Shown here piece by piece: positions 1 to 8,625 of a stretch of 64,000 nucleotides of DNA (the stretch's first letter is position 1; each line of letters begins with the position of its first letter). The stretch lies in assembly GCA_005116745.1 (NCBI GenBank), contig SWDS01000003.1:1-64000 (forward strand). The letters are read 5' to 3'. The notes under the pieces were generated by a model. It made no database searches, was not told the origin of the DNA, and was given only the letters and a program-made list of their open reading frames with translations. This DNA comes from Nitrospira sp. GTDB lineage: Bacteria; Nitrospirota; Nitrospiria; Nitrospirales; Nitrospiraceae. Both the position numbers and the translations under genes were made by a program.

Positions 1-53
1 ACCACCACCCCATAACCAAATGATTCTGTTTGATTTTTAACCGGACACTAGTG
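1..53. repeat. left arm of 53-bp perfect inverted repeat
   Basis: These 53 bases are the exact reverse complement of 952-1004. The inner end of each arm is the self-complementary octamer CACTAGTG, with CTAG at 48-51 and 954-957. Just outward of CTAG each arm reads TGTCCGGTTAA, so the arms look like two outward-facing insertion-sequence ends placed at CTAG targets. They could equally be the terminal inverted repeats of one small element carrying the ATPase gene. The arm touches the window edge and may extend further left. Confidence 0.85.
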
Positions 54-57
54 ATTT

Positions 58-96
58 GGCATGCTATTTGACGACAGAGTCGTCAAATAGCATGCC
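58..96 (+). promoter_or_regulatory. perfect 18-bp-arm hairpin immediately upstream of the ATPase start
   Basis: Arms 58-75 and 79-96 are perfectly complementary around the three-base loop AGA. The second arm stops two bases before the ATG at 99, and no Shine-Dalgarno sequence fits in between. A symmetric site at this position could be an operator for an autoregulating protein, or a transcript hairpin that controls initiation. Which of the two it is cannot be decided from sequence alone. Confidence 0.6.
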
Positions 97-98
97 CT

Positions 99-968
99 AT
101 GAATTCGACACCGGCTATCACTCGATCGCTGTATTTAGCGGACCTCGTGGAGAAGAAGTCCCACTTTCTCTTGGGACCTCGCCAAACCGGGAAGAGCTTC
201 CTGATCACCCAGACTTTCCGTAGTGCCCGCATCTACGATCTCCTGGATACATCCGTCTATCTGACACTCAGTCAACGCCCACAGCGATTGGCCGAAGAAC
301 TCACTCCCAAGGATCGGCTAGTAGTTATCGACGAAATTCAACGGCTCCCGGGACTGCTGAACGAAGTACACAGACTCATTGAGCAACGAGGGATTCGATT
401 TTTGCTCACGGGTTCAAGTGCTCGCAAGCTTCGACAGGGCGGAGTCAATCTCTTGGGAGGGCGAGCGAGGACCAAATACCTGCACCCACTCACTCAGAGA
501 GAATTGGGAGCACACTTTGATCTGAATAAGTTTATTGCTCGCGGCGGATTGCCTTCCATCTATTTTTCAGATGACCCCCGCGCGGATCTCTACGCCTACA
601 CCGGTTCGTATCTGCAGCAGGAGATCGTGGCGGAAGGAGCGACGAGGAATATTTCAGCCTTCAGTCGGTTCCTAAAGGTGGTCGCCTACTGCAATGCGAC
701 CATCGTCAATTTCACCAACGTGGCCACCGATGCCCAAGTCCCACGCACCACTGTCTACGAGTACTTTGAGATCTTGAAAGACACGCTCATCCTTCATGAA
801 CTACCGGCCTGGCGTGAAACCAAACAGCACAAACCATTGGCGTCCTCGAAATATTACTTTTTCGATATCGGCGTCGTGGCCGCCCTCCAAGAACGGCAAT
901 ACCGTCGAGGTACGCCGGAATACGGGCAAGCGGTGGAAACCTACCTCTTTCCACTAGTGTCCGGTTAA
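99..968 (+). pseudogene. AAA ATPase with DUF4143, 3'-truncated by the inverted repeat
   Basis: The 289-residue product has a Walker A motif (GPRQTGKS, residues 26-33), a Walker B (LVVIDEIQ), a sensor-like LTGSSARKL and the start of a DUF4143 C-terminal region. Complete family members are usually around 370-400 residues and end in a nuclease-like fold. Here the reading frame runs into the right inverted-repeat arm, which supplies the last five residues and the stop codon. The N-terminal ATPase half looks intact but the C-terminal domain is missing, so the gene is probably non-functional. Family members are common in accessory regions and their roles are mostly unknown. The ATG lies directly after the hairpin at 58-96. 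Confidence 0.75.
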
Positions 969-1004
969 AAATCAAACAGAATCATTTGGTTATGGGGTGG
1001 TGGT
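952..1004. repeat. right arm of 53-bp perfect inverted repeat
   Basis: Exact reverse complement of 1-53. It overlaps the 3' end of the truncated ATPase gene and donates its stop codon at 966-968. The following 60 bases contain a 7-bp inverted repeat (ATTCAAC/GTTGAAT) but no transposase reading frame. If this is an insertion-sequence end, only a short remnant survives on this side. Confidence 0.85.
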
Positions 1005-1087
1005 GCTTCGTTCCGCTCATTCAACCCGCAGAAATTGCACTTATGAGTTGAATTCGCGCCTCCTGGTTGTTCAGCATTTCCACTTCC

Positions 1088-1774
1088 TCACTTGGTCGGT
1101 TTCAAGGAGACAAAGATGACTTCGTCATAGGTCTGGCCGTTGATGGTGAAACTGGCCGGATCGGAACAGGGACCGGTGAGGATGAACTCACAGACCGTGA
1201 GCGGTTTCCCATCGCGAGTGCGGTCACCGCTCGCCTTGGTGCAGAGACGGTCACGGAAGACCGGATCCTGCGCGTCGATCTTCATGTGCGTCCCGGAGCA
1301 CACGTAGGCGACCGGATGAGCGCTGAAGAGGTTGCCGAAGAACCCTCCTTCGAGGAGGGAATAGGCCTTGGTGTCTTCTTTCGACGGCGCCAGAAACGGT
1401 GCGGTTCCAGGTTTCGCATGCAGCCAGACTTCCACATGTTTGCCGGCATAGTTGGTCAAGGCCAACATACAGGCTGAGACCCATCGTTCTTGGAACGGGG
1501 TCAGAGGAGTTTTCAACCATTCGGGAGCCAACCCGAGGTGTCCGGGAAACGTGAAGCGCTCATGGCCCTGTACGGAAAAGAGCACCACCGAATCCGGCAG
1601 GGCACAATTGACAAGATATTTCAGTTGGTGCCGTGCGGTCTCAGTTGCGACCAGTGTAGGATCAGCCAGTTCGACTTCCTGAATCGGCTGGGAACTAGCA
1701 CTCTTCCGTGTCTCTGCGGCCACAGGCCCGAAAAACAGGCTGAGTAGAAAGGGGATGGTCAGGACAGCCCACAT
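1088..1774 (-). CDS. exported protein of unknown function with six cysteines
   Basis: I do not recognise this 228-residue protein. It opens with a convincing signal peptide (hydrophobic residues 4-18, likely cleavage after PVAA near residue 20), so it should be periplasmic or outer-surface. The mature part has six cysteines, which would allow disulfides, and no catalytic motif I can name. It is followed at the 3' side by the inverted-repeat remnant. A second small exported protein lies 72 bp upstream on the same strand, so the two may be co-transcribed. Confidence 0.65.
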   Translation of the reverse strand: MWAVLTIPFLLSLFFGPVAAETRKSASSQPIQEVELADPTLVATETARHQLKYLVNCALPDSVVLFSVQGHERFTFPGHLGLAPEWLKTPLTPFQERWVSACMLALTNYAGKHVEVWLHAKPGTAPFLAPSKEDTKAYSLLEGGFFGNLFSAHPVAYVCSGTHMKIDAQDPVFRDRLCTKASGDRTRDGKPLTVCEFILTGPCSDPASFTINGQTYDEVIFVSLKPTK

Positions 1775-1846
1775 GATTAGCCAAAGCCACGATGGAGAAG
1801 TTGGGAGGGGCGGATGCGCTCCGCCCCTCGAGAGCCAGACGAGCTG

Positions 1847-2062
1847 TTATTTGCCCAAGGCCTTCTGGCCAATACGGGAAAGGTCCAAACCAGTTGCATG
1901 GAGGCCGTTCGCAGCTATCCTTCCGCTCGCAACTCGTTCGTTCACGGGCATGGGTGCCAGACCGTTCGCAGCAAGCCGCTGAACCCGTGCGTCGGAAGGC
2001 AATGCCGCAAAGAATACCGTGGCACAGCCAGCGATCACCACTGCCGTTAGCATCGTTTTCAT
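1847..2062 (-). CDS. small exported protein, 71 residues
   Basis: The start was set at the ATG at 2062, which follows a GGTGGAGA-like ribosome site. An upstream in-frame start would add a histidine-rich tail encoded by the leader. Residues 1-21 form a signal peptide ending near LPSDA. The roughly 50-residue mature part carries the short motif AANGL twice and is basic. No family is recognised. It probably shares a transcript with the exported protein 72 bp downstream. Confidence 0.5.
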   Translation of the reverse strand: MKTMLTAVVIAGCATVFFAALPSDARVQRLAANGLAPMPVNERVASGRIAANGLHATGLDLSRIGQKALGK

Positions 2063-2334
2063 GTCTCCACCTCCATGTGTGTGATGTGTATGATGTGAGC
2101 GCATTCGCTCCTTTCAATATGGCGGCATTGCATCACAGGACCGATCACGGATTGATCACGGATTCACCCCCACCGTCTATACTGGTGAAATACTTAAGAA
2201 GACTGAGCCCAAGAGCGAGCGACCGCTTGCGGGGATTATGCGGCCTGAGAGATGACCCTCGGCACCATGTGGAGAGATTCTGAAAACTAGCGTTCGGTGA
2301 GCAGAGAGTCAGACACAGCGTGCCTAATTCCCAA
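2063..2334. other. intergenic region with tandem 11-mer
   Basis: No gene is supported here. An 11-base unit, GATCACGGATT, is repeated twice in perfect tandem at 2143-2164. The region lies upstream of the small exported protein and downstream of the broken regulator gene, so it should hold the promoter of the former. I could not identify clear -35/-10 boxes. Confidence 0.4.
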
Positions 2335-3510
2335 TCAGCTGGCAGTTCGGGCGAGTCGGTTCCGAGAGGGATGCAGCCAGGGGAGATGATCGGTCGCAGG
2401 GAGAAACACACCGGCATAGAGCGATCGCGCCTGTTTCGCTAGGTTCTCACCCTGCTCCTGTTTCCCCTGTTCCATGAGGAGCAAGGCCTCTTTCGCGAGC
2501 TGCTCGAACGCGAGGGCATCCACCCAACACAGCGTCTGGTTCAACGACAGGCGATTCTCCTGCAGCGTCACGGCCTCCTTGTGTTTCAGGAGAACACGCA
2601 GTCGATTCAGCTCCGTCGTGAGCGCCTGGTAGGCCTGGGCGCCATCAGACTCAGGCCAGAGCAGGTCGCAGAGCGTCTCGGCCGGCACCTGCTGTCCCCC
2701 ATGGGCGACGATCGCTTGTAACAACGCCAAGGTCTTGCGCGGAATCTTACGTCCAAACTGAAGCGGCTGGTCATTCACGAGAATCTCGAACTTCCCCAAC
2801 GTGTACACGTTAATCGCCCAGGGCCAGGCCGTGGAGTACCGCGCGATCCCGACCGGCTTGATCTGCAGATTCCTGATGAGCGAGCGAACAAATTTCGGTT
2901 CAATCTGCTCCTCCAGCGCCCGCACCAAAATTCGCGTGGCCTCGTCCGGTCGCCACCAAGGCAGATAGTGTTGCTCCGTCTCGGCAGCCAATGCCAGCCC
3001 CGCTCGTAAGGCCATGAGTCCATCCGATTCCCGCCCCGCATCGAGGTCCAGGCGCGCTGTGGCCAAGAGCCACAAGCACCGTTCATACGTATTGCGAGGA
3101 GAGTTCCGAACCTGCGCGTCAATAGTGGCTAAATGTTTCCGCGCTTCCTCGTCGTTCCCCAGCGCATGACAGGTCATGGCCCATCCAACCGTCCCATCCA
3201 CCTCGCCGATAGGACATTGCGTACCGGCAATCAGCTTGTCCGCCTGCTCACACTCACGCCAGGCTAACTGGAAATCCTCGACCAGATACGCCTGCCACGC
3301 CGTGAGAAAGTGCAGAAATCCACGCTGAAATGGGGCGAGTTGGTCGCGCAACGGGTTCACCATGGCGAGATACCGTTCAGCCTCCTGGGGACGGTTGAGC
3401 ATGAGACGCGTGTACACCCCTTGTCCCGAGGCCCATCCAATCAGGAAGTAGATCCCCTGTGCGTGGCACTGCTCGATAATCCGGTCGGTCATGGCCAAGG
3501 CCCGATCCAT
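2335..3510 (-). pseudogene. C-terminal half of a broken SARP/BTAD-type regulator
   Basis: This 391-residue frame continues the gene that starts at 5324. It contains TPR-like helical repeats, then an OmpR-like winged helix typical of SARP regulators (start VYTLGKFEILVNDQPLQFGR, about residues 230-310), then a bacterial transcriptional activation domain to the end. Upstream of the internal ATG at 3510 the same frame stays open and reads on naturally (PPPLAQLLRDYAEGHTFWG) as far as the C6 run at 3572-3577. The half is therefore separated from the N-terminal half only by a one-base deficit. Translation from 3510 alone would give a DNA-binding/BTAD protein without the ATPase. Confidence 0.7.
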
Positions 3511-5324
3511 GTCACCTCTACCCCAGAAGGTATGTCCTTCCGCATAATCGCGTAGAAGCTGAGCCAGGGGTGGGGGGAGTCTCCCAGTCGGTTCCGTATC
3601 CTTGCAGAAAAGTGGTTCTTGGCGGGATGGTTCGTTCCTGTATGAAGATCAATGTGCGCACTATGGGCGTAGGCCTGGGCCAACGAGAAGGGATCATCAA
3701 TGGACGGGAGCAGCCGGTCCAGTTCTTCTCGCACAAACGGGATCAAGGAGGAGCCAATCTGGTGCCAGGTCAAGACCCCTAAGACGGCCGTGAGAAATTC
3801 GAACCGAATGGGAGCGGGCATGTCGGCGGGCATATTCTTCAGCCACCTCTCACCAATTTCCATCCATGGATCGACTCGGCCAAACTGGTCCCAGGAATTG
3901 ATAATGGCCTTGACGACTCCGGCCCACGCCAAGACCTGTCCAACTAACTCGCCGTTGGCTTCAAACAGGCGATAGGCTTGCTCGTGCTGTGCGCGGATCT
4001 GCTCCAGCGCGGCCGCATTGACCGGCGGGGTGGCGCAGGCTGACCAATGCACAAGCCATGGATCATTCGCACGGTGTTCCGATGGGATCGTCTGGAACCA
4101 CCGCTGGATGAGCGCAAAGCGGCCTTGACGCAAGAGATTCGGCGCATGGGAGATGATGGCCTGGGCCACAGCATCATGGTCTTGCACGTCTATAGACAGA
4201 TCGACTGCGGCTTCGACCTGACCGTCTGTAGCAAGGAGATGGGCGGTTGTGGTGCGCAGGGCGACGAGTCGCTCTGGCGACCAGTGCTGTCGGAGCCGAT
4301 GCCGGAGAAAATCCTGAAGCAAGGGGTGATAGGTGTAAGACGCCGGAGTTCCATCATGCCGCTCGACAAAGTAGCGCCGCCGATAGAGTGTCTCCAAGCA
4401 AGATTCGGCGTCACGATGCCCCGACAACTCCGTGGCCATGGGTCCCGTGATGACAGGACAGTAGGCTGTCGAGCACAACACCTCTTGCGTGCTCACATCC
4501 ATGTGCGCAAAGACCTCTGCACCGAGATAGTTGAACATCGCCTGGCGGGATTGTTCGCGGCCCGTCAGTGTGGTTTTTGATCCGGTAGCCTCTTCCAGGA
4601 GCAAGACCAACCCGGCCATCCACCCATCGAGTGTGGCTACGGCTTGGGCCAGTGTCTTCTCGGCAGTGGCGTCGCGTCGGCGAGACCGGTACAGGGCGAT
4701 GATTGCGCGGCTTTCCGCCGGTGTGAGACGCAGCAGGTGACCATCGAATACCGTCATGCGACGCGATGCCAGCAGATGGGCCCATGCCGGTGGCGGCGCT
4801 TCACGGCTGATGATCACCACCGAACGTTTCGCAGCCAGGTGGCTGAGTCCCAGCGCCAACATCTCATGGACAAGGCTGTCGGCTGGAATTGTTTGGTAGT
4901 TATCCAAGACCAGCGCGACGGATCTCGGCAATTGCGCGTCGAGCGCCTCGAAGACATTGCGCGTGAACACGGACACACCCTGCAAATACTCCGGCGTCAG
5001 ATGGGGCAGCAGCGGACTCTTCCTCGGCGCAAGCGGACGCGCCGCGAGACTGAGATAGTGAAAGAACGTCGCCAGATCCCCGTCCCGCTCGTCCGCCGTA
5101 TACCAGAGGGGTCGCAGGCGACGTGCATGCAGATAGCTCGCCACCAAGGTTGTCTTGCCCGCACCTGGTGGGGCAGCGATCCAGATGATGGGGCGGGTGC
5201 GGGCGCGATCCAGTTCGCGAAACAACCGTGCACGGGGCACGATCTTCGGCAACCTCGGAGGCGTGAGTTTGCTCGGGAGTGGCCGATTCCGACCAGGGGT
5301 CGGCGGATCTATCGGCTTCGACAT
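3489..5324 (-). pseudogene. N-terminal half of a broken MalT/LAL-like ATPase regulator
   Basis: The start chosen is the ATG at 5324, preceded by AGGAAC at good spacing. The longer upstream frame has no ribosome site. The product has a P-loop (APPGAGKTTLVASYLHAR, about residues 53-70), an NB-ARC/NACHT-like ATPase region and TPR-like repeats, as in MalT/LAL regulators. The frame goes out of register at the C6 run (3572-3577) and ends on a short unrelated tail at 3489. Adding one C there fuses it with the downstream frame into a protein of about 1,000 residues. The signal sensed is unknown. This is either a real inactivation or a homopolymer sequencing error. Confidence 0.7.
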
Positions 5325-5637
5325 GGTCTTGTTCCTAATGAATAGTTTTTCGGATCGTGCCACAGCGAGACGCGCGCTCGCAAGCAGGAGCAAGCTGAGG
5401 GAACAGTCCACCAACATCACTTTCAAACGTGTGAAGCGTCATCCGCGTCTGAAACACAAGGGACGAGAGTGCGGCCTTTTTGAACATCGTAACGGTATTG
5501 TGACGTTTGTCTGCACAGGTAGCGTCAGCAACGGTACCGGGAGTCTTTCAATTGCGCACCGCAGAGTAACGCCTACTGCGGTGACTCATTCTCCTTTCCC
5601 ACCACGCGCAGAACAACACTGTTTGCTTAGCGACGTG

Positions 5638-5666
5638 TGAGGGGCTTGAGCAAAGCAAGCCCCTCA
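5638..5666 (-). terminator. hairpin downstream of guanidine hydrolase gene
   Basis: Perfect 11-bp arms 5638-5648 and 5656-5666 (TGAGGGGCTTG and its complement) around a seven-base loop, starting seven bases after the hydrolase stop codon. No clear T-run follows on the minus strand, so it may be an imperfect terminator or an mRNA 3'-stabilising hairpin. Confidence 0.5.
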
Positions 5667-5673
5667 GCGCCTC

Positions 5674-6822
5674 TCAGCCCTTCTTCCGATTCGCCAGGTG
5701 CCCGGATCGCACCTGGCAAGCCAGGACGTCGCAGATCACCCTGGTGGCCATGAGGCTCGTAATCTCCGCCGCGTCGTAGGGCGGTGAACATTCCACGATT
5801 TCCATGCCAGCCAGCGGTTTCGTGTCGGCGATGATCTGGAGAAACTTCAGCACTTCACGCGGGAGGAACCCGCCCGGCTCCGGCCAACCGGTGCCCGGCA
5901 CAAATGCGGCATCCAAGCAATCCACGTCGAAGCTGAGCCACACCGCATCCACCCCATCAAACGCCACTTCGAGCGCCTGCTTCGCCGCATTCTCGATGCC
6001 CATTTCCACGCAGTCAGTGACAGTCATGATGCTCGTCTGACGCTCCCGCCCGGCCTTCACGCCGGGTCTGGGCGCTTGCCAGCCACCGATGCCGATCTGC
6101 ACAAGATTCTTGGCGGGTACATTCTGAATATTCGTCGCGTGAAACCAGGGCGTGGTGTGCATGCGTTCGTCGAGATCGGTCTCCTGTGTGTCGACATGCC
6201 GATCGAAGTGAAGAATCCCGAGCTTCTTGCCGTTCATATTCTGAGCCACGCCCCGCACGGTCGCAAATCCCAGAGAATGGTCCCCACCCAAAACCACGGG
6301 AAAGGCCCCGCTGGCATAGACATGGCCGACCCCTTTGCTGACTTGGTCGAAGGTCTTCTCGATGTTGCCGGGGATGGTGAACACGTCACCGAGATCGCAC
6401 ATGGAGATCGACTCTCTGAGATCCACGCCGAGCTCGAAGCTATAGCTGCCATACAACGCAGAGATCTTTCGAATGCCTTGGGGGCCGAATCGAGTGCCTG
6501 CCCGATAGGTGGTTCCCCCGTCGAACGGCGCCCCGAGAATGGCAACATCGTATTCCCCGCACTTGCGGACATCTTCGACATACGGCGCTTTGGTGAAGGT
6601 ATTGATGCCCGCGAAGTGCGGGAGCTCTCCACGACTAAAAGTGGGAATGCGGCGATCTTTGATGGAATCAGCCCCTTGCAGACCCAATTCAAGACCTCGG
6701 GCCACTTCTTCTTCATATTTCGTGGTCGGCAACAGTGCCTCTGCTTCCACGGCGAACTTCGCCTCCGGCCCGTACTTGTCATGCAGTGGAACCTTGCCTT
6801 GGTATGTTCTCTTCTTTGCCAT
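5674..6822 (-). CDS. gdmH: guanidine hydrolase (ureohydrolase family)
   Basis: The 382-residue protein belongs to the arginase/agmatinase superfamily. The metal ligands are visible as GGDHS (H182), HFDRHVD (D207, H209, D211) and SFDVD (D299, D301). The long N-terminal extension, the HFDRHVDTQE variant and the TGWPEPGGF loop (W313) match my recollection of the Ni-dependent guanidine hydrolase group (Synechocystis Sll1077 type, also in comammox Nitrospira), which makes urea and ammonium from guanidine. The strongest context evidence is the upstream permease with a guanidine-I riboswitch. AAAGGAGC precedes the ATG. Agmatinase or guanidinobutyrase activity is the alternative if context is ignored. 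No HypA/HypB-like nickel chaperone genes lie nearby. Confidence 0.88.
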   Translation of the reverse strand: MAKKRTYQGKVPLHDKYGPEAKFAVEAEALLPTTKYEEEVARGLELGLQGADSIKDRRIPTFSRGELPHFAGINTFTKAPYVEDVRKCGEYDVAILGAPFDGGTTYRAGTRFGPQGIRKISALYGSYSFELGVDLRESISMCDLGDVFTIPGNIEKTFDQVSKGVGHVYASGAFPVVLGGDHSLGFATVRGVAQNMNGKKLGILHFDRHVDTQETDLDERMHTTPWFHATNIQNVPAKNLVQIGIGGWQAPRPGVKAGRERQTSIMTVTDCVEMGIENAAKQALEVAFDGVDAVWLSFDVDCLDAAFVPGTGWPEPGGFLPREVLKFLQIIADTKPLAGMEIVECSPPYDAAEITSLMATRVICDVLACQVRSGHLANRKKG

Positions 6823-6905
6823 ACGTGCTCCTTTCTAGGTATAAATGGATTCTGACTCTCTGTGAAACGCTCCTTCAACACAAGCCGTGACGAACGGCCT
6901 GTCTT

Positions 6906-8384
6906 TCATTCTTCAGTTGCGGTCGACTCCCGTGGACTCGGCGGGGCGTCGCTCCTTGTCGATCTCCCGACCAGGAGATACAGCGTGGTCACACCGAGGA
7001 TACCTCCGAGAACCAGCGGGACAGCCCAGAGTTGCCACCAGGGGGCATCAGGCGACACGGCATAGGGGCGCGGCCACGCGATGTTGACGAATTCAAAAAG
7101 CGACCAGAGAAACGCTGCGATATTGATCAGCAATCCCCACGAGCCGAGTTTCAGTTGACCTAACGAAGGGTCCCAGCGCCCTGTGAGACGGGTGTACAGT
7201 CCCACACCCGTGGTCATCGCAAACATGGCGTACAACCCGCCCGTGCCAAAGGCTAACACCGTGGCGACGGCGTCATCGTTGAGACCGAACAGCAATCCCA
7301 GGGTGGCCAGCAGTACTGTGAACAGCACGGCGTTCCGGGGAGCCCCTGCAGCAGTGACCCGGCTGAGGATGGCCGGCATACTGCCTTCGCGAGCCATGGA
7401 AAACACGATCCGGGAGGTGTATTGGACCATGGATGACCCGCAAGCCAGAAATGCGACCATGACAATGGCCAGAAACGGGGTTTCGGCCCAGGCACCAAAG
7501 TTGGCGACGATCACGGGTGTGACAGGATCGGATGCGGCGCTCGTCTGCTGTAAGGTCTCGCGGCTGAAGCTGAGGGTCAGGGCGGCGGAGTTAAAGAGCA
7601 CCACGCTTCCCACCATGCAGAGAGAGAAAAAGATGGCACGCGGCACCATCCGTTTGGGCTCGTGCGTTTCTTCGGCGATGGTCGAGCAGGCATCGAAGCC
7701 GATGAACGCCCACCCAGAAATGGCAAGCGCCGCGAGAAACGCCGCGGTCTGGCTGGGGGCGGTCCCTGTCCCAAGATGAGCGAACAGTTCGGAGAAATCA
7801 TGCTGCCGGAAAAAGAAAAATAACAGCAGCGCGACGCCGAACGAGCCGACGATTTCCGCATAGACCCCCAGGGAAATGAGGAACTTGAAGACCGAGACGT
7901 GGACCAGATTGAGGACAGTACAAACCAGCAGAAAGACCGCTCCCCATATCACGAGGGTGACTCCTGTTCCACCTCCTGACCCGAAAAAAATAGCCAGCCA
8001 GACCCCGCCGGTATAGGCGGTCGTGGTGAGCATGGCGATCGTGGAGCTGACGTAGATGGCTCCGGCGTACGTGCCGGTGGTGGCACCTCCGAGCTGTCGC
8101 GCCCACTTGTATGCACCTCCCGCGATCGGTATCTGCGAGGAGAGCTCCGCATACACGGTCGCGACTAGCAACTGCATCACCAAACAGAGCGCCAGTGCCG
8201 CGAACCACCCGCCACCTGTGACGATTGTCTGCACACCGATAATGGCGTAGAGCCCAGCAACCGGCGAAACCGTTGCGAAGCCGATGGTCAGGCTGTTCCA
8301 GAGACTGAGGCTGCGGTGAAGTGTCTCGGGACTACCGGAAGCGGGAGGTGTACGCACCATCCCTGGATCGTCATGACCTACCAT
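6906..8384 (-). CDS. APC-superfamily permease, probable guanidine importer
   Basis: This is a 492-residue, very hydrophobic protein with about 12-14 membrane segments, starting after a short cytoplasmic tail. The motif FATVSPVAGLYAI in helix 1 is typical of amino acid/polyamine/organocation transporters. The start was set at the ATG at 8384 because it overlaps the stop of the riboswitch-controlled leader ORF. An ATG at 8360 is the alternative, and an upstream in-frame start would lie inside the riboswitch. It is the first full gene behind the guanidine-I riboswitch and is followed after 83 bp by guanidine hydrolase, so import of guanidinium for degradation is the natural inference. Substrate is not readable from the protein itself. 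Confidence 0.8.
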   Translation of the reverse strand: MVGHDDPGMVRTPPASGSPETLHRSLSLWNSLTIGFATVSPVAGLYAIIGVQTIVTGGGWFAALALCLVMQLLVATVYAELSSQIPIAGGAYKWARQLGGATTGTYAGAIYVSSTIAMLTTTAYTGGVWLAIFFGSGGGTGVTLVIWGAVFLLVCTVLNLVHVSVFKFLISLGVYAEIVGSFGVALLLFFFFRQHDFSELFAHLGTGTAPSQTAAFLAALAISGWAFIGFDACSTIAEETHEPKRMVPRAIFFSLCMVGSVVLFNSAALTLSFSRETLQQTSAASDPVTPVIVANFGAWAETPFLAIVMVAFLACGSSMVQYTSRIVFSMAREGSMPAILSRVTAAGAPRNAVLFTVLLATLGLLFGLNDDAVATVLAFGTGGLYAMFAMTTGVGLYTRLTGRWDPSLGQLKLGSWGLLINIAAFLWSLFEFVNIAWPRPYAVSPDAPWWQLWAVPLVLGGILGVTTLYLLVGRSTRSDAPPSPRESTATEE

Positions 8385-8455
8385 GTGCAACCACTCTGAC
8401 AGGTCAGGTGGTCTGATTGATGCGATGGGGAAACAACGAAGCGAGGTAGTTGCAT
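8378..8455 (-). CDS. 25-codon leader ORF in the riboswitch expression platform
   Basis: A short frame starts at the ATG at 8455, seven bases after a perfect AGGAGG (8463-8468). It ends with TAG at 8378-8380, overlapping the permease ATG at 8382-8384. The peptide is not obviously functional. The arrangement looks like translational coupling: ribosomes load at the leader's strong site and hand over to the permease start, which has no good site of its own. It is inferred only from spacing and overlap. Confidence 0.5.
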   Translation of the reverse strand: MQLPRFVVSPSHQSDHLTCQSGCTW

Positions 8456-8485
8456 AACAAGGCCTCCTGCTGGAAGGTGTGATTC

Positions 8486-8625
8486 CCAAAAGGCCATGTA
8501 CCTGCGTACATGATCTCCCGGGCTTTTATCCCTCCGTGGAGCCTCGTGATGCGAGGCCGAAAACTCTTGGACCAGACGCTCTCTCCTAACAAGGAAGAAA
8601 GCCGGAACCCTAGTTTTCCTTTTGG
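8486..8625 (-). promoter_or_regulatory. guanidine-I (ykkC) riboswitch
   Basis: Read on the minus strand, the conserved guanidine-I blocks occur in order. CTAGGGTTCCG is at 8603-8613, CTGGTCCAAGAG at 8564-8575, a GCCTCG/CGAGGC hairpin at 8541-8557, and the ACGGAGGGATAAAAGCCCGG block within 8514-8537, which ends CCCGGGAGA. The outer 8-bp helix can form between 8618-8625 and 8486-8493 (CCAAAAGG with CCTTTTGG). The 3' strand of that helix can alternatively pair with the leader's AGGAGG region (8461-8468 with 8488-8495), hiding it. Ligand binding would then favour the outer helix and free the ribosome site. A 7-bp hairpin lies between at 8495-8512. Confidence 0.9.

Noticed and set aside
3489-3600. 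Programmed -1 frameshift joining the two regulator halves
   Set aside because: The required shift falls in a plain C6 run without a canonical X-XXY-YYZ heptamer in the zero frame or a clear stimulatory structure. A missing base is simpler.
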